Counted from the stretch's first letter, positions 42,216 to 51,206 are shown. The stretch: DNA of 64,000 bases from Microbispora sp. H11081 (GCF_012999535.1 NZ_JABBWV010000020.1:37335-101334); one strand, 5' to 3'. Notes: generated from the sequence alone by a model not told the origin. Translations and numbers: made by a program.

Positions 42216-42632
42216 ATGGAACTCACCCTTCACTACTGCTATGTCACGATCGACGACGGCGACGCCGCGCTCGCCTTCTACCGGGACGTGCTCGGCCTCG
42301 AACTGCGCAACGACGTCGCGTACGGGGCGGCGCGCTGGCTGACCATGGGGCCGCCGTCCCAGCCCGACGTCAACATCGTCCTGGAGACCCTCGACGCCGA
42401 CCCCTCCGCCTCTCCCGAGGACCGTGAGGCGATGAGCCGGCTGCTCGCGAAGGGCATGCTGCGCGCCGTCGTCTTCGCCACCCCGGACTGCGACGCCGCC
42501 TTCGAGAAGATCAGCGCGTCCGGCGCCGAGGTCCTGCAGGAGCCGGTCGACCAGCCGTACGGCGTCCGCGACTGCGCCTTCCGCGACCCGGCGGGCAACA
42601 TGATCCGCTTCCAGCAGGCCGCGAAGGGCTGA
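42216..42632 (+). CDS. VOC-family (glyoxalase/bleomycin resistance fold) protein
   Basis: 138-residue vicinal-oxygen-chelate protein. It begins MELTLHYCYVTIDDGDAALA with FYRDVLGLELRNDV, and ends VRDCAFRDPAGNMIRFQQ, the standard ends of the two beta-alpha-beta-beta-beta modules. Metal ligand pattern is partial, so it could be an enzyme or a binding protein. ATG at 42216 is taken; the ORF extends back to 42150 without similarity. Confidence 0.9.
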   Translation: MELTLHYCYVTIDDGDAALAFYRDVLGLELRNDVAYGAARWLTMGPPSQPDVNIVLETLDADPSASPEDREAMSRLLAKGMLRAVVFATPDCDAAFEKISASGAEVLQEPVDQPYGVRDCAFRDPAGNMIRFQQAAKG

Positions 42633-42723
42633 CGCCGCCGTGCGGGACAGGGGCGCCCTTCCGGCGGAAGGCAGGGAGCGCGCCCCTTCGGCGGGGCCCG
42701 CCCGGTCGGTAGGGTAACCGTCC

Positions 42724-43695
42724 ATGGGACACACCCGGCTGTACCGGCACGGGAACCTGGAGGCCGAGGGCTTCCCGGTGGGCGACGTCTCCGAGCTCGT
42801 CAAGGACCCGACGGCCGTGGTGTGGTTCGACATGTGCGCTCCGACGGAGGAGGAGCTGCAGGCCATCAGCGAGGAGCTGGGCCTGCACGCCCTCGCCGTG
42901 GAGGACGCGCTGCAGCACCGGCAGCGGCCCAAGCTCGACGTCTACGACAGCCACATGTTCCTGAGCGTCTACGCGTCGGCCTTCGACGCCGAGTCCGGCC
43001 GGGTGCGGATCGCCCCCGCGGCCGCCTTCGTCACCAGGAACGCGCTGGTCACCGTACGGCAGACGGACGACTTCTCCGTCGAGCAGGTGCTACGGCGCTG
43101 GGACGAGGGGACGGACCTGGCCAGGCACGGCGTCGCGTTCCTGCTGCACGGCCTGCTCGACTACGTGGTGGACAGCCACTTCGAGACCGTCGAGGCCATG
43201 GACGAGCAGGTGGAGGTCCTGGAGGAGACGGTGTTCGGCGACCGGCCGGTCGGCCCGGAGGACCAGCGGCGCACGTTCGAGCTGCGCAAGAGCCTGGTCA
43301 CGCTGCGGCGCATCGTGATGCCCATGCGGGAGGCCGTGAACTCCCTCATGCGGCGCAACGGCCTGATCGGCGACGGCGAGATGGCGCCGTACTTCCAGGA
43401 CGTGTACGACCAGGTGCTGCGGGCCACGGAGTGGACGGAGTCGCTGCGCGACCTGGTCAGCAACATCCGCGAGACGCACCTGACCATGCAGAGCAACCGG
43501 ATGAACCTCATCATGAAGCGGGTGACGAGCTGGGCCGCGATCATCGCGGTGCCGACCCTGATCACCGGCTTCTACGGCCAGAACATCCCGTTTCCCGGCT
43601 TCGGGCATCTGTGGGGGTTCCTGTCGTCCACCGTGTTGATCGTTGTCGCCTCGGCGACGCTCTACCGGGTGTTCCGGGCCCGCGACTGGCTCTGA
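42724..43695 (+). CDS. corA: CorA-family magnesium/cobalt transporter
   Basis: 323-residue CorA-type divalent cation channel. A large cytoplasmic N-domain ends in the long helix (EDQRRTFELRKSLVTLRRIV), then two membrane helices at the C-terminus (SWAAIIAVPTLITGFYG; GFLSSTVLIVVASATLY). The periplasmic loop motif reads YGQN instead of the classical YGMN. It still has PFPGF, as in actinobacterial relatives. Well supported otherwise. Confidence 0.92.
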   Translation: MGHTRLYRHGNLEAEGFPVGDVSELVKDPTAVVWFDMCAPTEEELQAISEELGLHALAVEDALQHRQRPKLDVYDSHMFLSVYASAFDAESGRVRIAPAAAFVTRNALVTVRQTDDFSVEQVLRRWDEGTDLARHGVAFLLHGLLDYVVDSHFETVEAMDEQVEVLEETVFGDRPVGPEDQRRTFELRKSLVTLRRIVMPMREAVNSLMRRNGLIGDGEMAPYFQDVYDQVLRATEWTESLRDLVSNIRETHLTMQSNRMNLIMKRVTSWAAIIAVPTLITGFYGQNIPFPGFGHLWGFLSSTVLIVVASATLYRVFRARDWL

Positions 43696-43702
43696 GCCCG
43701 GG

Positions 43703-44044
43703 TCACCAGGGACCGTACGGCCCCTGGTTGCCGCCGCTGCGGTAGCCGTTGACCGCGGGCTTCACGTCGGCGAGGTAGATGCCGGCCGCGATGACGGCGG
43801 CGATCGTGAAGATGTTGGGCAGTCCCATCCCCATGCCCATGTAGTTGACCGCGCCGGCGAAGGTGAACAGCGTCGCGAGGCCGAGGATGATCAGCCAGAG
43901 CGGCTTGGTCTGCTTGCCCGCCGCCGGGAAGGCGCGCGCGGGGATCCGCAGGGCGTGCACCAGCGCCCAGCCGGACAGGATGAAGGCCCCGATGGAAAGC
44001 AGCCAGAAGACGATATCGAGGATGCCGTACACGGGCCCGGGCAT
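43703..44044 (-). CDS. DUF2516 family membrane protein
   Basis: 113-residue actinobacterial membrane protein with three hydrophobic segments (GILDIVFWLLSIGAFILSG; PLWLIILGLATLFTFAG; FTIAAVIAAGIYLADVKPAV) and a short Gly/Pro tail. The pattern matches DUF2516, function unknown. ATG at 44044 with GGAGA fits the family start. It converges with corA. Confidence 0.88.
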   Translation of the reverse strand: MPGPVYGILDIVFWLLSIGAFILSGWALVHALRIPARAFPAAGKQTKPLWLIILGLATLFTFAGAVNYMGMGMGLPNIFTIAAVIAAGIYLADVKPAVNGYRSGGNQGPYGPW

Positions 44045-44172
44045 GGACTCTCCCACATGGTCACGGTCGCTGACGCCCCCAGACTAATGGGCCGCGCCGA
44101 CACGTGGGCCGGTGCGCGAGGCCGGGCTCCGGGGGAACGTCCAGCCCGTACGGAAAGCGGGCGGTGACGGCG

Positions 44173-44205
44173 GCGGCTCGCCTCCCCTACGGGAAGGCGA
44201 GCCGC
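44173..44205 (-). terminator. Hairpin downstream of the HBHA-like gene
   Basis: GCGGCTCGCCT and AGGCGAGCCGC form a perfect 11-bp stem with an 11-base loop, 25 bp after the stop of the minus-strand gene. There is no clear T-run. Confidence 0.4.
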
Positions 44206-44229
44206 GGTGTCACTCGTGTGGCCTGAGGA

Positions 44230-44598
44230 TCAGCTCTGGGCCCCGGTGGTGGCGCGGGTGCGGCCGGACGAGGTCCGCTTGGCGGTGCTCTCGGCGGCGA
44301 TCGCCGGCTCGGCGGTCTCCGAGACCTCCGTCAGCTCCAGTGCGGCCTCGCCGCTCACGCGGCTGACGACCTTGCGGCCACGCGTGGCCAGGTCGTCGTA
44401 CAGCCGGGTGATGCGGGCGGCGGCGGCGTCCGCGTACCCCTTGGCCTTCTCCGGCAGGTCCTTGGCGACGGCCTCGGCCCTGTCCTGGACGGTGCCGGCG
44501 TAGGCGCGGGCCTTCTCCACGGCGTAGTCGCCGGCGCCGGTGAGCGCGTAGAACGGCTTGGACTCCGTGATCTTCTTGGCCTGGGTCGTGATGGTCAT
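44230..44598 (-). CDS. HBHA-like coiled-coil protein
   Basis: 122-residue Ala/Lys/Glu-rich helical protein, resembling the heparin-binding-hemagglutinin/HbhA-like family. The core AVEKARAYAGTVQDRAEAVA then LPEKAKGYADAAAARI is amphipathic coiled-coil. It ends in an Ala/Thr/Arg-rich tail (KRTSSGRTRATTGAQS). The adjoining XRE gene on the same strand is 4 bp upstream, so the two are co-transcribed. Function in non-pathogens is probably membrane or lipid association. Confidence 0.72.
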   Translation of the reverse strand: MTITTQAKKITESKPFYALTGAGDYAVEKARAYAGTVQDRAEAVAKDLPEKAKGYADAAAARITRLYDDLATRGRKVVSRVSGEAALELTEVSETAEPAIAAESTAKRTSSGRTRATTGAQS

Positions 44599-44601
44599 GG
44601 G

Positions 44602-45036
44602 CTATCCTTCCCTCGAATTCGGTGCGATGCCGTCGCGCGGGAGAACCGGGTCGTCCCCCAAATGCTCAGCCGATTGCGGCGGCTGGGCGGTGTCGGCCTG
44701 GTTCTCCTTGCGGAACGATTCATAGATGTCGATCAGCACCTGGCGTTGCCGTCCGGTGAGTGTGACGTCCGCCCGGACCGCGGCCAGCACGTCACTGTGC
44801 GGCTCGCGGTCCTCGATGAGGCCGGCCTGGACGTAGAGCGCCTGGGCGGAGATCTGCAGACCCTTCGCGATCTGGTTCAGGATCTCCGCGCTCGGCTTGC
44901 GCAGGCCCCGTTCAACCTGGCTCAGGTAGGGATTGGACACCCCGGCCTGCGCGGCGAGCTGACGAAGCGAGATCTTCGCCTGCTGACGCTGCTGGCGGAT
45001 GTACTCACCGAGCGAGGCGACCTTGGGCAGTTCCAT
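44602..45036 (-). CDS. XRE-family transcriptional regulator
   Basis: 144-residue regulator. The helix-turn-helix covers LGEYIRQQRQQAKISLRQLA to SNPYLSQVERGLRKPSAEIL near residues 9-48. A helical middle region (ALYVQAGLIEDREPH; VLAAVRADVTLTGRQRQVLI) and a disordered tail follow. A TTGCAATTGCAA palindrome lies 24 bp upstream of its ATG, suggesting autoregulation. It is co-oriented with the HBHA-like gene. Confidence 0.9.
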   Translation of the reverse strand: MELPKVASLGEYIRQQRQQAKISLRQLAAQAGVSNPYLSQVERGLRKPSAEILNQIAKGLQISAQALYVQAGLIEDREPHSDVLAAVRADVTLTGRQRQVLIDIYESFRKENQADTAQPPQSAEHLGDDPVLPRDGIAPNSREG

Positions 45037-45059
45037 GCCCCCAGTCTGCCTCGCACTGC

Positions 45060-45071
45060 TTGCAATTGCAA
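45060..45071. promoter_or_regulatory. Palindrome upstream of the XRE regulator
   Basis: TTGCAATTGCAA is a perfect 12-bp palindrome in an AT-rich pocket of otherwise GC-rich sequence, just upstream of the XRE start at 45036. A candidate autoregulatory site. Confidence 0.45.
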
Positions 45072-45104
45072 ACTCAGTGGCTAACGCCAGCTAGCACCCA
45101 AGGT

Positions 45105-46019
45105 TCACCCAGGAAGCAGCCAAAGCAGCGGGGCGCTGGTGGCGAGCACCACCGACCCGGCCAGGATCAGGAAGCGGTGGGCCGCGGGAAGCGCCACCTC
45201 GGGCCGTACGAGCCGGTCGACCCGGGCCATCACGCCGGACGACGCGGACGCGCCGAGCGCGCCCTGCGGCGTGGGCAGCGCGGCCGAGGTCCCGAAACGC
45301 AGCAGGGCCGTGGCCAGCCTGCGCGGGCAGCACCGCTGCCGGGCGCGGTCGTCGGCGGCCATCTCGATCAGCAGCTCGACCGACGCCTGCGCGTCGCTGA
45401 CCAGCTTCGACCAGGGCAGCGCGCGGCGCAGCGCGGCGAACGGCAGCAGCACCAGGTCGTGGCGCTCGCGCACATGGGCGGCCTCGTGCGCCAGCACGGC
45501 CTCCAGCTCCGCGGACGACAACAGGTGCAGCGTCCCGTCGCTGATGACGACCTGCGACTTCAGTCCGGGCAGGCAGTAGGCGGCGGCGCCGGGGAAGTCG
45601 ACCACCCGCACCCCGGGAACGGCGGGCTCGTCCCTGGCGACCAGCGCGAGCAGCAGGCGGTGACGGCGGCGGGCGCGCAGCGTCTGGGCCCCGGCCGCCA
45701 GCGGCAGGGCGATCAGCACGGCGAGCAGCGACAGGCCGGCGACCAGCGCGGCCAGGCGGAGATAGTCGTACGGCGTCCGCACGCCGAACTCCACGCTCAG
45801 CAGGAACTCCGCGAGGCCGTGGAGCACGCCCTTGCGGTAGGGGTCGAGAGCGAAGGCGAGCAGGGCGCCGATGGAGGCGAGCCCCCAGGTCAGCCCGAGC
45901 GACTGCCACAGGAGGATCGCCGTGCGCGGGGCACGCCAGGTCCAGCGCGCCAGCGTCAGCCGCCACGCGGCGACCGCGCAGACCAGCGCGAGCGTCGCCA
46001 GGACCGCCGCCGCGATCAC
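45105..46019 (-). CDS. M56-family membrane metalloprotease (BlaR1-like)
   Basis: 304-residue membrane protein with hydrophobic helices at both ends and zinc motif VLAHEAAHVRERHDLVLLPF (HExxH type, near residue 178). An Asp/Glu pair downstream is in LLIEMAADDRARQ. M56 proteases coupled to BlaI-type repressors cleave the repressor on signal. Unlike BlaR1 it lacks a penicillin-binding sensor domain. GTG start overlaps the BlaI-like stop (GTGA). Confidence 0.92.
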   Translation of the reverse strand: MIAAAVLATLALVCAVAAWRLTLARWTWRAPRTAILLWQSLGLTWGLASIGALLAFALDPYRKGVLHGLAEFLLSVEFGVRTPYDYLRLAALVAGLSLLAVLIALPLAAGAQTLRARRRHRLLLALVARDEPAVPGVRVVDFPGAAAYCLPGLKSQVVISDGTLHLLSSAELEAVLAHEAAHVRERHDLVLLPFAALRRALPWSKLVSDAQASVELLIEMAADDRARQRCCPRRLATALLRFGTSAALPTPQGALGASASSGVMARVDRLVRPEVALPAAHRFLILAGSVVLATSAPLLWLLPG

Positions 46020-46372
46020 TCTTCCTCCAGCTCCGTCAGGGCTTTCAGCAGGATCTCGGCCTCCGACCCGGACACGGCGCGGGCGAAGCGGGTCAGCGCC
46101 GCGTCGCGGTCGCCGGTCATGTCCAGGGCTTCGAGCATCAGCTCGGCGACGTACGCGTCACGGCTCGCGGCGGGCTGGTAGCGCCAGGCGCGGCCGTCCC
46201 GGGTGCGCGTGAGGAAGCCCTTGCGGGACAACCGGTCGAGCACGGTCATCACAGTCGTCGGCGCGAGGTCGCGGTCCTCGATGAGGCGGCCCACCTCGCG
46301 TGCCGTCAACGGGACGTTCTCCGCCCAGAGAATGTCCATGATGCTGCGTTCGAGCTCTCCCAATCCCTTCAC
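46016..46372 (-). CDS. BlaI/MecI-family repressor
   Basis: 118-residue winged-helix repressor. GLGELERSIMDILWAENVPL starts the family domain, and LAPTTVMTVLDRLSRKGFLT is the recognition region near residue 37-56. The C-terminal dimerisation domain ends LLKALTELEEE. GTG start at 46372. The operator-like site at 46393-46410 lies just upstream, between it and the macrodomain gene. It is cleaved, presumably, by the M56 protease encoded downstream. Confidence 0.92.
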   Translation of the reverse strand: MKGLGELERSIMDILWAENVPLTAREVGRLIEDRDLAPTTVMTVLDRLSRKGFLTRTRDGRAWRYQPAASRDAYVAELMLEALDMTGDRDAALTRFARAVSGSEAEILLKALTELEEE

Positions 46373-46392
46373 GCCTTCAAGCCTACTCGGGG

Positions 46393-46410
46393 TAGTACTA
46401 CGTCTTGTAG
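46393..46410. promoter_or_regulatory. BlaI-type operator candidate between blaI-like and macrodomain genes
   Basis: TACTACGTCTTGTAG resembles the BlaI/MecI half-sites TACTACA and TGTAGTA, and TAGTACTA is a further palindrome overlapping it. The divergent intergenic gap is only ~50 bp, so both genes could share the site. Confidence 0.5.
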
Positions 46411-46423
46411 AGAGGTGAGAGGC

Positions 46424-46942
46424 ATGAAGATCGTTCTGGTCGAGGGAGACATCACAGAGCAGCGCGTGGACGCGATCGTCAACGCGGCCAACTCGTCCCT
46501 GATGGGCGGCGGAGGGGTCGACGGCGCGATCCACAGGCGCGGCGGCCCCGCGATCCTGGAGGAGTGCCGGGCGCTGCGCGCGTCCCGGTACGGCAGGGGC
46601 CTGCCGGCCGGGCAGGCCGTCGCGACCACCGCGGGGCGCCTGCCCGCGCGGTGGGTCATCCACACGGTCGGGCCCGTCCACTCGCGGAGCGAGGACCGAT
46701 CCCATCTGCTCGCCTCCTGCTATCGGGAGTCGCTCGTCGTCGCCGACGCGCTGGGCGCCGGCACGGTGGCGTTCCCCGCGATCTCCACGGGGATCTACCG
46801 GTGGCCGATGGAGGACGCCGCCCACATCGCGATCACCGCGGTGCGGCAGGCGGCCCCCACCGTGGTGGAAGAGGTGCGTTTCGTGCTGTTCAGTACCGCA
46901 GCCTATGCGGTGTTCGAGTCGGCCCTGCGGGACATCGGATAA
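46424..46942 (+). CDS. Macrodomain ADP-ribose-binding hydrolase
   Basis: 172-residue macrodomain protein of the MacroD/YmdB type, which removes O-acetyl-ADP-ribose or protein-linked ADP-ribose. Conserved: GDITEQRVDAIVNAANSSLM, GGGGVDGAIHRRGGP near residue 28 and FPAISTGIYRWPMEDAA near 118. ATG at 46424 (GAGGC precedes). It is divergent from blaI-like with the shared operator candidate. Confidence 0.94.
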   Translation: MKIVLVEGDITEQRVDAIVNAANSSLMGGGGVDGAIHRRGGPAILEECRALRASRYGRGLPAGQAVATTAGRLPARWVIHTVGPVHSRSEDRSHLLASCYRESLVVADALGAGTVAFPAISTGIYRWPMEDAAHIAITAVRQAAPTVVEEVRFVLFSTAAYAVFESALRDIG

Positions 46943-46958
46943 CCATTGGCTCAAGCTT

Positions 46959-47483
46959 TCAGAGCCACTTGAGCATGTAGATCTCGTCGCGGTCGTCACC
47001 GGGGGCCACCCGGATCGAGCGGGGCACCCGGCCGACCTCCCGGTAGCCCACGCTCGCGTAGAAGCGGTCGACCCCGGTGCCGCCGCGGCAGGTGAGCTGC
47101 AGCGCCTCCAGGCCGAGGGACCTGGCGGCGTCGTCGGCGGCGCGCAGCAGCGCCCTGCCGTACCCCCTGCCCTGGTGCTTGGGGCGGACCATGACCCGCA
47201 GCACCCAGCGCCAGTGCGTACGCAGCCCCGAGCCGTTGTCGCCCAGGATGAGCCAGGCGCCCACGCCGTCGTCGTCGAAGCCGGCGAGGAGGCGGTCGGG
47301 CGCCGCGGGCCCGCCGCCGGAGCGGGTGCGGGCGAACGTCCTGTCCGCCGTCGGCCTGATGTCCTCCGGCGTCACCGGAGGCACGAAGCCCACCGCGCCG
47401 TCCTCGTTGGTGACCTCCGCCCAGCAGGTCAGGAGGTCTTCGAAGAGCTCGGGGGTCATCTCGGGGTCGAGGACGAAGCGCAT
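46959..47483 (-). CDS. GNAT-family N-acetyltransferase
   Basis: 174-residue GNAT acetyltransferase. The acetyl-CoA binding loop is VMVRPKHQGRGYGRALLRAA (Q/RxxGxG/A) near residue 98, and the C-terminal strand is GVDRFYASVGYREVGRVPRS. An ATG at 47483 fits the family. Substrate unknown. Confidence 0.9.
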   Translation of the reverse strand: MRFVLDPEMTPELFEDLLTCWAEVTNEDGAVGFVPPVTPEDIRPTADRTFARTRSGGGPAAPDRLLAGFDDDGVGAWLILGDNGSGLRTHWRWVLRVMVRPKHQGRGYGRALLRAADDAARSLGLEALQLTCRGGTGVDRFYASVGYREVGRVPRSIRVAPGDDRDEIYMLKWL

Positions 47484-47512
47484 GGCCCGGACGTTACCAA
47501 CCGCTCCGTTCG

Positions 47513-48322
47513 TCAACCGCGGGGGGAGACGCTGCTCCAGGGCAGGGTGAGCTCGCCGAGCCGCCACCGGCCCCGGCCTCCGGTGGGGGGCGCCGTCTCC
47601 ACCGGCCAGTCCTGGGCCAGCAGTTCGGCCGTCCGCAGCCAGCGCTGCCGCGTGCCGTACGCGCCGAAGGAGGCGCAGGTCGCCCAGGCGCGGTCCCAGT
47701 CCGTCAGGAACGCGTGGATCCGCTCGCCGGCAACGTTGCGGTGGATCAGCGTCTTGGGCAGGCGTTCCGCCAGGTCGGAGGGGCGTTCGAAGCCGGTGAA
47801 CCGGGCCGCGAAGGTGAGCGTGCGCGGTCCGCCCGCGCCGAGCGCCACCCAGGTCGCCCGGTGGCCGACCTCCGAGCAGGTGCCCTCGACGAGCACGCCC
47901 ATGGGATGCAGAGCGGCCCGCAGCCTGTCCCAGTGCTCCCAGGCCTCCGCCTCGCCGTACTGCCGCAGCACGTTGAAGGCGCGCACGATCATCGGCGGGC
48001 GGGGCACCGGCAGTTCGAAGCCGCCCCTGACGAACGTCAGCCCCTCCCGCTCGTACGGCTTCGCCGCGGCGACCCGCTCGGGGGCGATCTCCACGCCCAC
48101 CACCTCGACGGCGGGGCAGACCCGGCGCAGCCGGGTGAACAGCTCCGTCGTCGTGGTGTGGGACGCGCCGTAGCCGAGGTCCACCACGAGTGGCGCGGCC
48201 CCCGCGCGGGCCGAGCGCAGCAGCGGGCCGTACACGGCGGCGATCCAGCGGTCGCAGCGGCGCAGCCGGTTGTGCCCGGTGGTGCCCCGCGTGACCGTCC
48301 CCACGGGGCGGACCGGTCTCAT
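47513..48322 (-). CDS. Class I SAM-dependent methyltransferase
   Basis: 269-residue methyltransferase. Motif I is [19 protein letters not shown] near residue 43, motif acidic [14 protein letters not shown] and [18 protein letters not shown] follow. It resembles uncharacterised actinobacterial methyltransferases next to mycothiol and SDR genes. Starts within the 3' end of the SDR gene (4-bp overlap, ATGT...), so the two are one operon. Confidence 0.86.
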   Translation of the reverse strand: MRPVRPVGTVTRGTTGHNRLRRCDRWIAAVYGPLLRSARAGAAPLVVDLGYGASHTTTTELFTRLRRVCPAVEVVGVEIAPERVAAAKPYEREGLTFVRGGFELPVPRPPMIVRAFNVLRQYGEAEAWEHWDRLRAALHPMGVLVEGTCSEVGHRATWVALGAGGPRTLTFAARFTGFERPSDLAERLPKTLIHRNVAGERIHAFLTDWDRAWATCASFGAYGTRQRWLRTAELLAQDWPVETAPPTGGRGRWRLGELTLPWSSVSPRG

Positions 48323-49095
48323 GTCGCGGGCGCGACCCGGTGCACCTTGTGCTGGGCCGCCTGCGCACGCGGCCGGATGACCAGCCTGTCGATGTTCACG
48401 TGGGACGGGCGGGTCACCGCGAAGGCGATCACGTCGGCGATGTCGTCCGCGGTCAGGGGGTCGGGCACGCCCTCGTAGACCTGGGCGGCGCGCTCGGCGT
48501 CGCCCCGGAACCGGGTGACGGAGAACTCCTCGGTCATCACCATGCCCGGCGCGATCTCCACGACCCGCACCGGGTCGCCGCACAGCTCCAGGCGGAGGGT
48601 CTCGGTCATCGCGGTCTGCGCGTGCTTGGCCGCGCAGTAGCCGCCGCCTCCCTCGTACGACACGAACCCCGCCGTCGACGTGAGCATCACCAGCACGCCG
48701 TCTCCCGACTCGATCAGCTTCGGCAGCAGGGCCCTGGTCACGCGCAGGGTGCCGAGCACGTTCACGTCGTACATCCGCTGCCAGTCGTCCACCCGGCCTT
48801 CGGCCACCGTCTCGCCGCCGAACGCACCGCCCGCGTTGTTCACCAGGACGTCGCAGCGCTCCAGCGAGGCGGCCAGCGCGTCCACCGACGCCTGGTCGGT
48901 CACGTCCAGCGTCACCGGGCGCACACCGGGCACCTCGGCCGCCAGCCGGTCGAGCCGGTCCCGTCGCCGCGCCGCCGCCACGACCCGGTATCCCTCCGCG
49001 GCCAGCCTGCGGGCCGTCGCCTCGCCGATGCCGCTGCTGGCCCCGGTCACCACCGCGGTCCTGACCGCGGGCTCGGCCGCCGCGGGATTGGTCAT
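48319..49095 (-). CDS. SDR-family oxidoreductase
   Basis: 258-residue classical short-chain dehydrogenase. Cofactor loop [15 protein letters not shown] near residue 19, [13 protein letters not shown] near 82, and active-site Ser in MLTSTAGF with Tyr-x-x-x-Lys as [19 protein letters not shown] near 154. A GTG three bases upstream of the chosen ATG at 49095 is possible. It is divergent from mshA. Substrate unknown. Confidence 0.92.
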   Translation of the reverse strand: MTNPAAAEPAVRTAVVTGASSGIGEATARRLAAEGYRVVAAARRRDRLDRLAAEVPGVRPVTLDVTDQASVDALAASLERCDVLVNNAGGAFGGETVAEGRVDDWQRMYDVNVLGTLRVTRALLPKLIESGDGVLVMLTSTAGFVSYEGGGGYCAAKHAQTAMTETLRLELCGDPVRVVEIAPGMVMTEEFSVTRFRGDAERAAQVYEGVPDPLTADDIADVIAFAVTRPSHVNIDRLVIRPRAQAAQHKVHRVAPAT

Positions 49096-49224
49096 CGTCA
49101 CCGCTTCTCGTCCTTCCACGCCGCTCCGATGGGCAGCCGACATCCTCTCAGGACCCAGAACTCACCGATGTCGGGGAATCCAGTGATGATTTCGATGGTT
49201 ATAACGCTTTCGGAGGTGGTTCGG

Positions 49225-50508
49225 GTGTCGGTGTTACGGCGTCGGGTCAACCGCGTCGCGACCATCAGCGTGCACACGTCCCCGCTGGACCAGCCGGGTA
49301 CCGGGGACGCTGGCGGCATGAACGTCTACATCCTCGAGGTCGCCAAGCGGCTCGCGGCGATGGGCGTCGAGGTGGAGATATTCACCCGGCGCACCGCCCG
49401 CGATCTGCCTCCGGTCGCCGAGCTGAGCCCGGGGGTGCTCGTCCGTCACGTCACGGCGGGGCCGTACGAGGAGCTCGACCGCGCCGACCTTCCCGGGCAG
49501 CTGTGCGGCTTCCTGTCCGGTGTGCTGCGCACCGAGGCGATGTACGACCCCGGCAGGTACGACGTGATCCACTCGCACTACTGGCTGTCGGGTCAGGTGG
49601 GGTGGCTGGCCAAGGAACGCTGGGGCGTCCCGCTCGTGCACACCATGCACACCATGGCCAAGGTGAAGAACCTCCTGCTCGCCGAGGGCGACAAGCCCGA
49701 GCCCGCGATGCGCGTGCTCGGCGAGGAGCAGGTCGTGGACGTCGCCGACCGCCTGGTCGCCAACACCGCCGCCGAGGCCGAGGAGCTGATCAGCCTCTAC
49801 GGGGCGCCGCGCGAACGGGTCGCGGTCGTCAACCCCGGAGTGAACCTCGCCGTCTTCCAGCCGGCGTCCAAGGGCGCCGCCCGCCACCGCCTCGGACTGC
49901 CGCAGGACGCGCATGTGCTGCTGTTCGTGGGCCGCATCCAGCCGCTCAAGGCGCCCGACGTGCTGCTCAGGGCCGCCGCGCGGATGCTCGTGGAGGATCC
50001 CTCGCTGCGGTCGCGGCTCGTCGTGGCCTGCGTGGGCGGGCCCAGCGGCAACGGCCTCGCGCGTCCCTCCCTGCTCAGCGACCTCGCGGCCGAACTGGGC
50101 ATCGCCGACGTCGTACGGCTCGCGCCGCCCGCGCCGCAGCGGGAGCTGGCCGACTGGTATCGCGCCGCGGACGTGACCGTGGTGCCGTCGTACAACGAGT
50201 CGTTCGGACTGGTCGCGCTGGAGTCGCAGGCGTGCGGCACGCCGGTCGTCGCCGCGGCGGTCGGCGGCCTTCGCACGGCCGTCAAGGACGGCGTGTCCGG
50301 TGTTCTGGTGAGCGGACACGACCCGCACGACTGGGCGCGGGAGCTCGCCCGGCTGGCCGGGCGTCCGGACCGGCTCGCCGAGCTCGCCGCGGGCGCCGTG
50401 GGGCACGCCACGGCCTTCGGCTGGTCGGCGACCGCCGCGCGGCTGGCGGAGGTGTACGCCGGCGCCATGGCCCAGCTCCACCGGACCCCCATCGCGGTGA
50501 ACTCGTAG
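49225..50508 (+). CDS. mshA: D-inositol-3-phosphate glycosyltransferase
   Basis: 427-residue GT4 enzyme that transfers N-acetylglucosamine to 1D-myo-inositol 3-phosphate, the first step of mycothiol synthesis. Diagnostic blocks: [21 protein letters not shown] near residue 22-42 (first 20 residues quoted), [15 protein letters not shown] near 113, [14 protein letters not shown] near 235 and [19 protein letters not shown] near 322. GTG at 49225 has GGAGG eight bases upstream; the ORF extends far upstream but only this start fits. Confidence 0.95.
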   Translation: MSVLRRRVNRVATISVHTSPLDQPGTGDAGGMNVYILEVAKRLAAMGVEVEIFTRRTARDLPPVAELSPGVLVRHVTAGPYEELDRADLPGQLCGFLSGVLRTEAMYDPGRYDVIHSHYWLSGQVGWLAKERWGVPLVHTMHTMAKVKNLLLAEGDKPEPAMRVLGEEQVVDVADRLVANTAAEAEELISLYGAPRERVAVVNPGVNLAVFQPASKGAARHRLGLPQDAHVLLFVGRIQPLKAPDVLLRAAARMLVEDPSLRSRLVVACVGGPSGNGLARPSLLSDLAAELGIADVVRLAPPAPQRELADWYRAADVTVVPSYNESFGLVALESQACGTPVVAAAVGGLRTAVKDGVSGVLVSGHDPHDWARELARLAGRPDRLAELAAGAVGHATAFGWSATAARLAEVYAGAMAQLHRTPIAVNS

Positions 50509-50510
50509 GA

Positions 50511-50664
50511 GTGTTGAAAAAGTGCTGTCCGTCGCGAGCGGGGATCCAGGTGGATGCATCGCAAGGCGGATGAGGAGCTCGTAGCTCGGAGGCTACGGGC
50601 GACGACGACAACGCCGCGAGGCGCCGCCTGGACCCCGCGCAGCAGGGCATGGCTTTTGAAACAC
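50511..50664. mobile_element. MITE-like 154-bp inverted-repeat element
   Basis: Ends GTGTTGAAAAAG and (reversed) GTGTTTCAAAAG form imperfect terminal repeats, continuing inward with GGGGATCCAGG against GGGGTCCAGG. An inner hairpin CGTAGC/GCTACG is also seen. It starts two bases after the mshA stop and ends 17 bp before the YbjN gene, has no coding capacity, and looks like a non-autonomous insertion or repeated intergenic element. Confidence 0.6.
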
Positions 50665-50681
50665 GACTTAGGGTGGGGCGT

Positions 50682-51167
50682 ATGAGACCGGATCTGGAAG
50701 CCGTCATCGCGTCGGCGCTGGAGTCCGCCGAGCTGTCCTACGAGCGGCCGAAGCCGGGCGCGTTCCTGGTCAAGCTGCCGGGCCAGCACAAGCTCGCCAC
50801 TCTGACCTGGCTCGTCGTCGGCGACCAGGCGCTCAACATCGAGGCGTTCTTCTGCCGGCAGCCCGACGAGAACCACGCCGAGTTCTACCGCTGGCTGCTG
50901 CACAAGAACGGCTCGATGTACGGCGTCCACTTCGCCGTCGACGCCACGGGCGACGTGCACCTGGTGGGCCGGCTGCCCCTGGACGCCGTCACCGAGGAGG
51001 AGATCGACCGGGTCCTCGGCTGCGTGCTCACCTACTCGGACGAGTCGTTCGACCGCGCCCTCGAACTGGGCTTCGCGACGTCCATCAGGCGCGAGTGGGA
51101 GTGGCGGGTCAAGCGCGGCGAGTCGCTGGCCAACCTCCAGGCGTTCGCGCGGGTGGTCGAGTCCTGA
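50682..51167 (+). CDS. YbjN-domain protein
   Basis: 161-residue protein of the YbjN (sensory-transduction-like, type III chaperone fold) family: ELSYERPKPGAFLVKLPGQH near residue 19, LTWLVVGDQALNIEAFFCRQ near 42, then FYRWLLHKN. In actinobacteria the gene is usually next to mshA and gpm. ATG at 50682. The ORF runs upstream into the MITE-like element, but that extension is not family-like. Confidence 0.9.
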   Translation: MRPDLEAVIASALESAELSYERPKPGAFLVKLPGQHKLATLTWLVVGDQALNIEAFFCRQPDENHAEFYRWLLHKNGSMYGVHFAVDATGDVHLVGRLPLDAVTEEEIDRVLGCVLTYSDESFDRALELGFATSIRREWEWRVKRGESLANLQAFARVVES

Positions 51168-51206
51168 CCAACGGGACGTCTGCCGCACGCCGATAGGATT
51201 GGCAGC

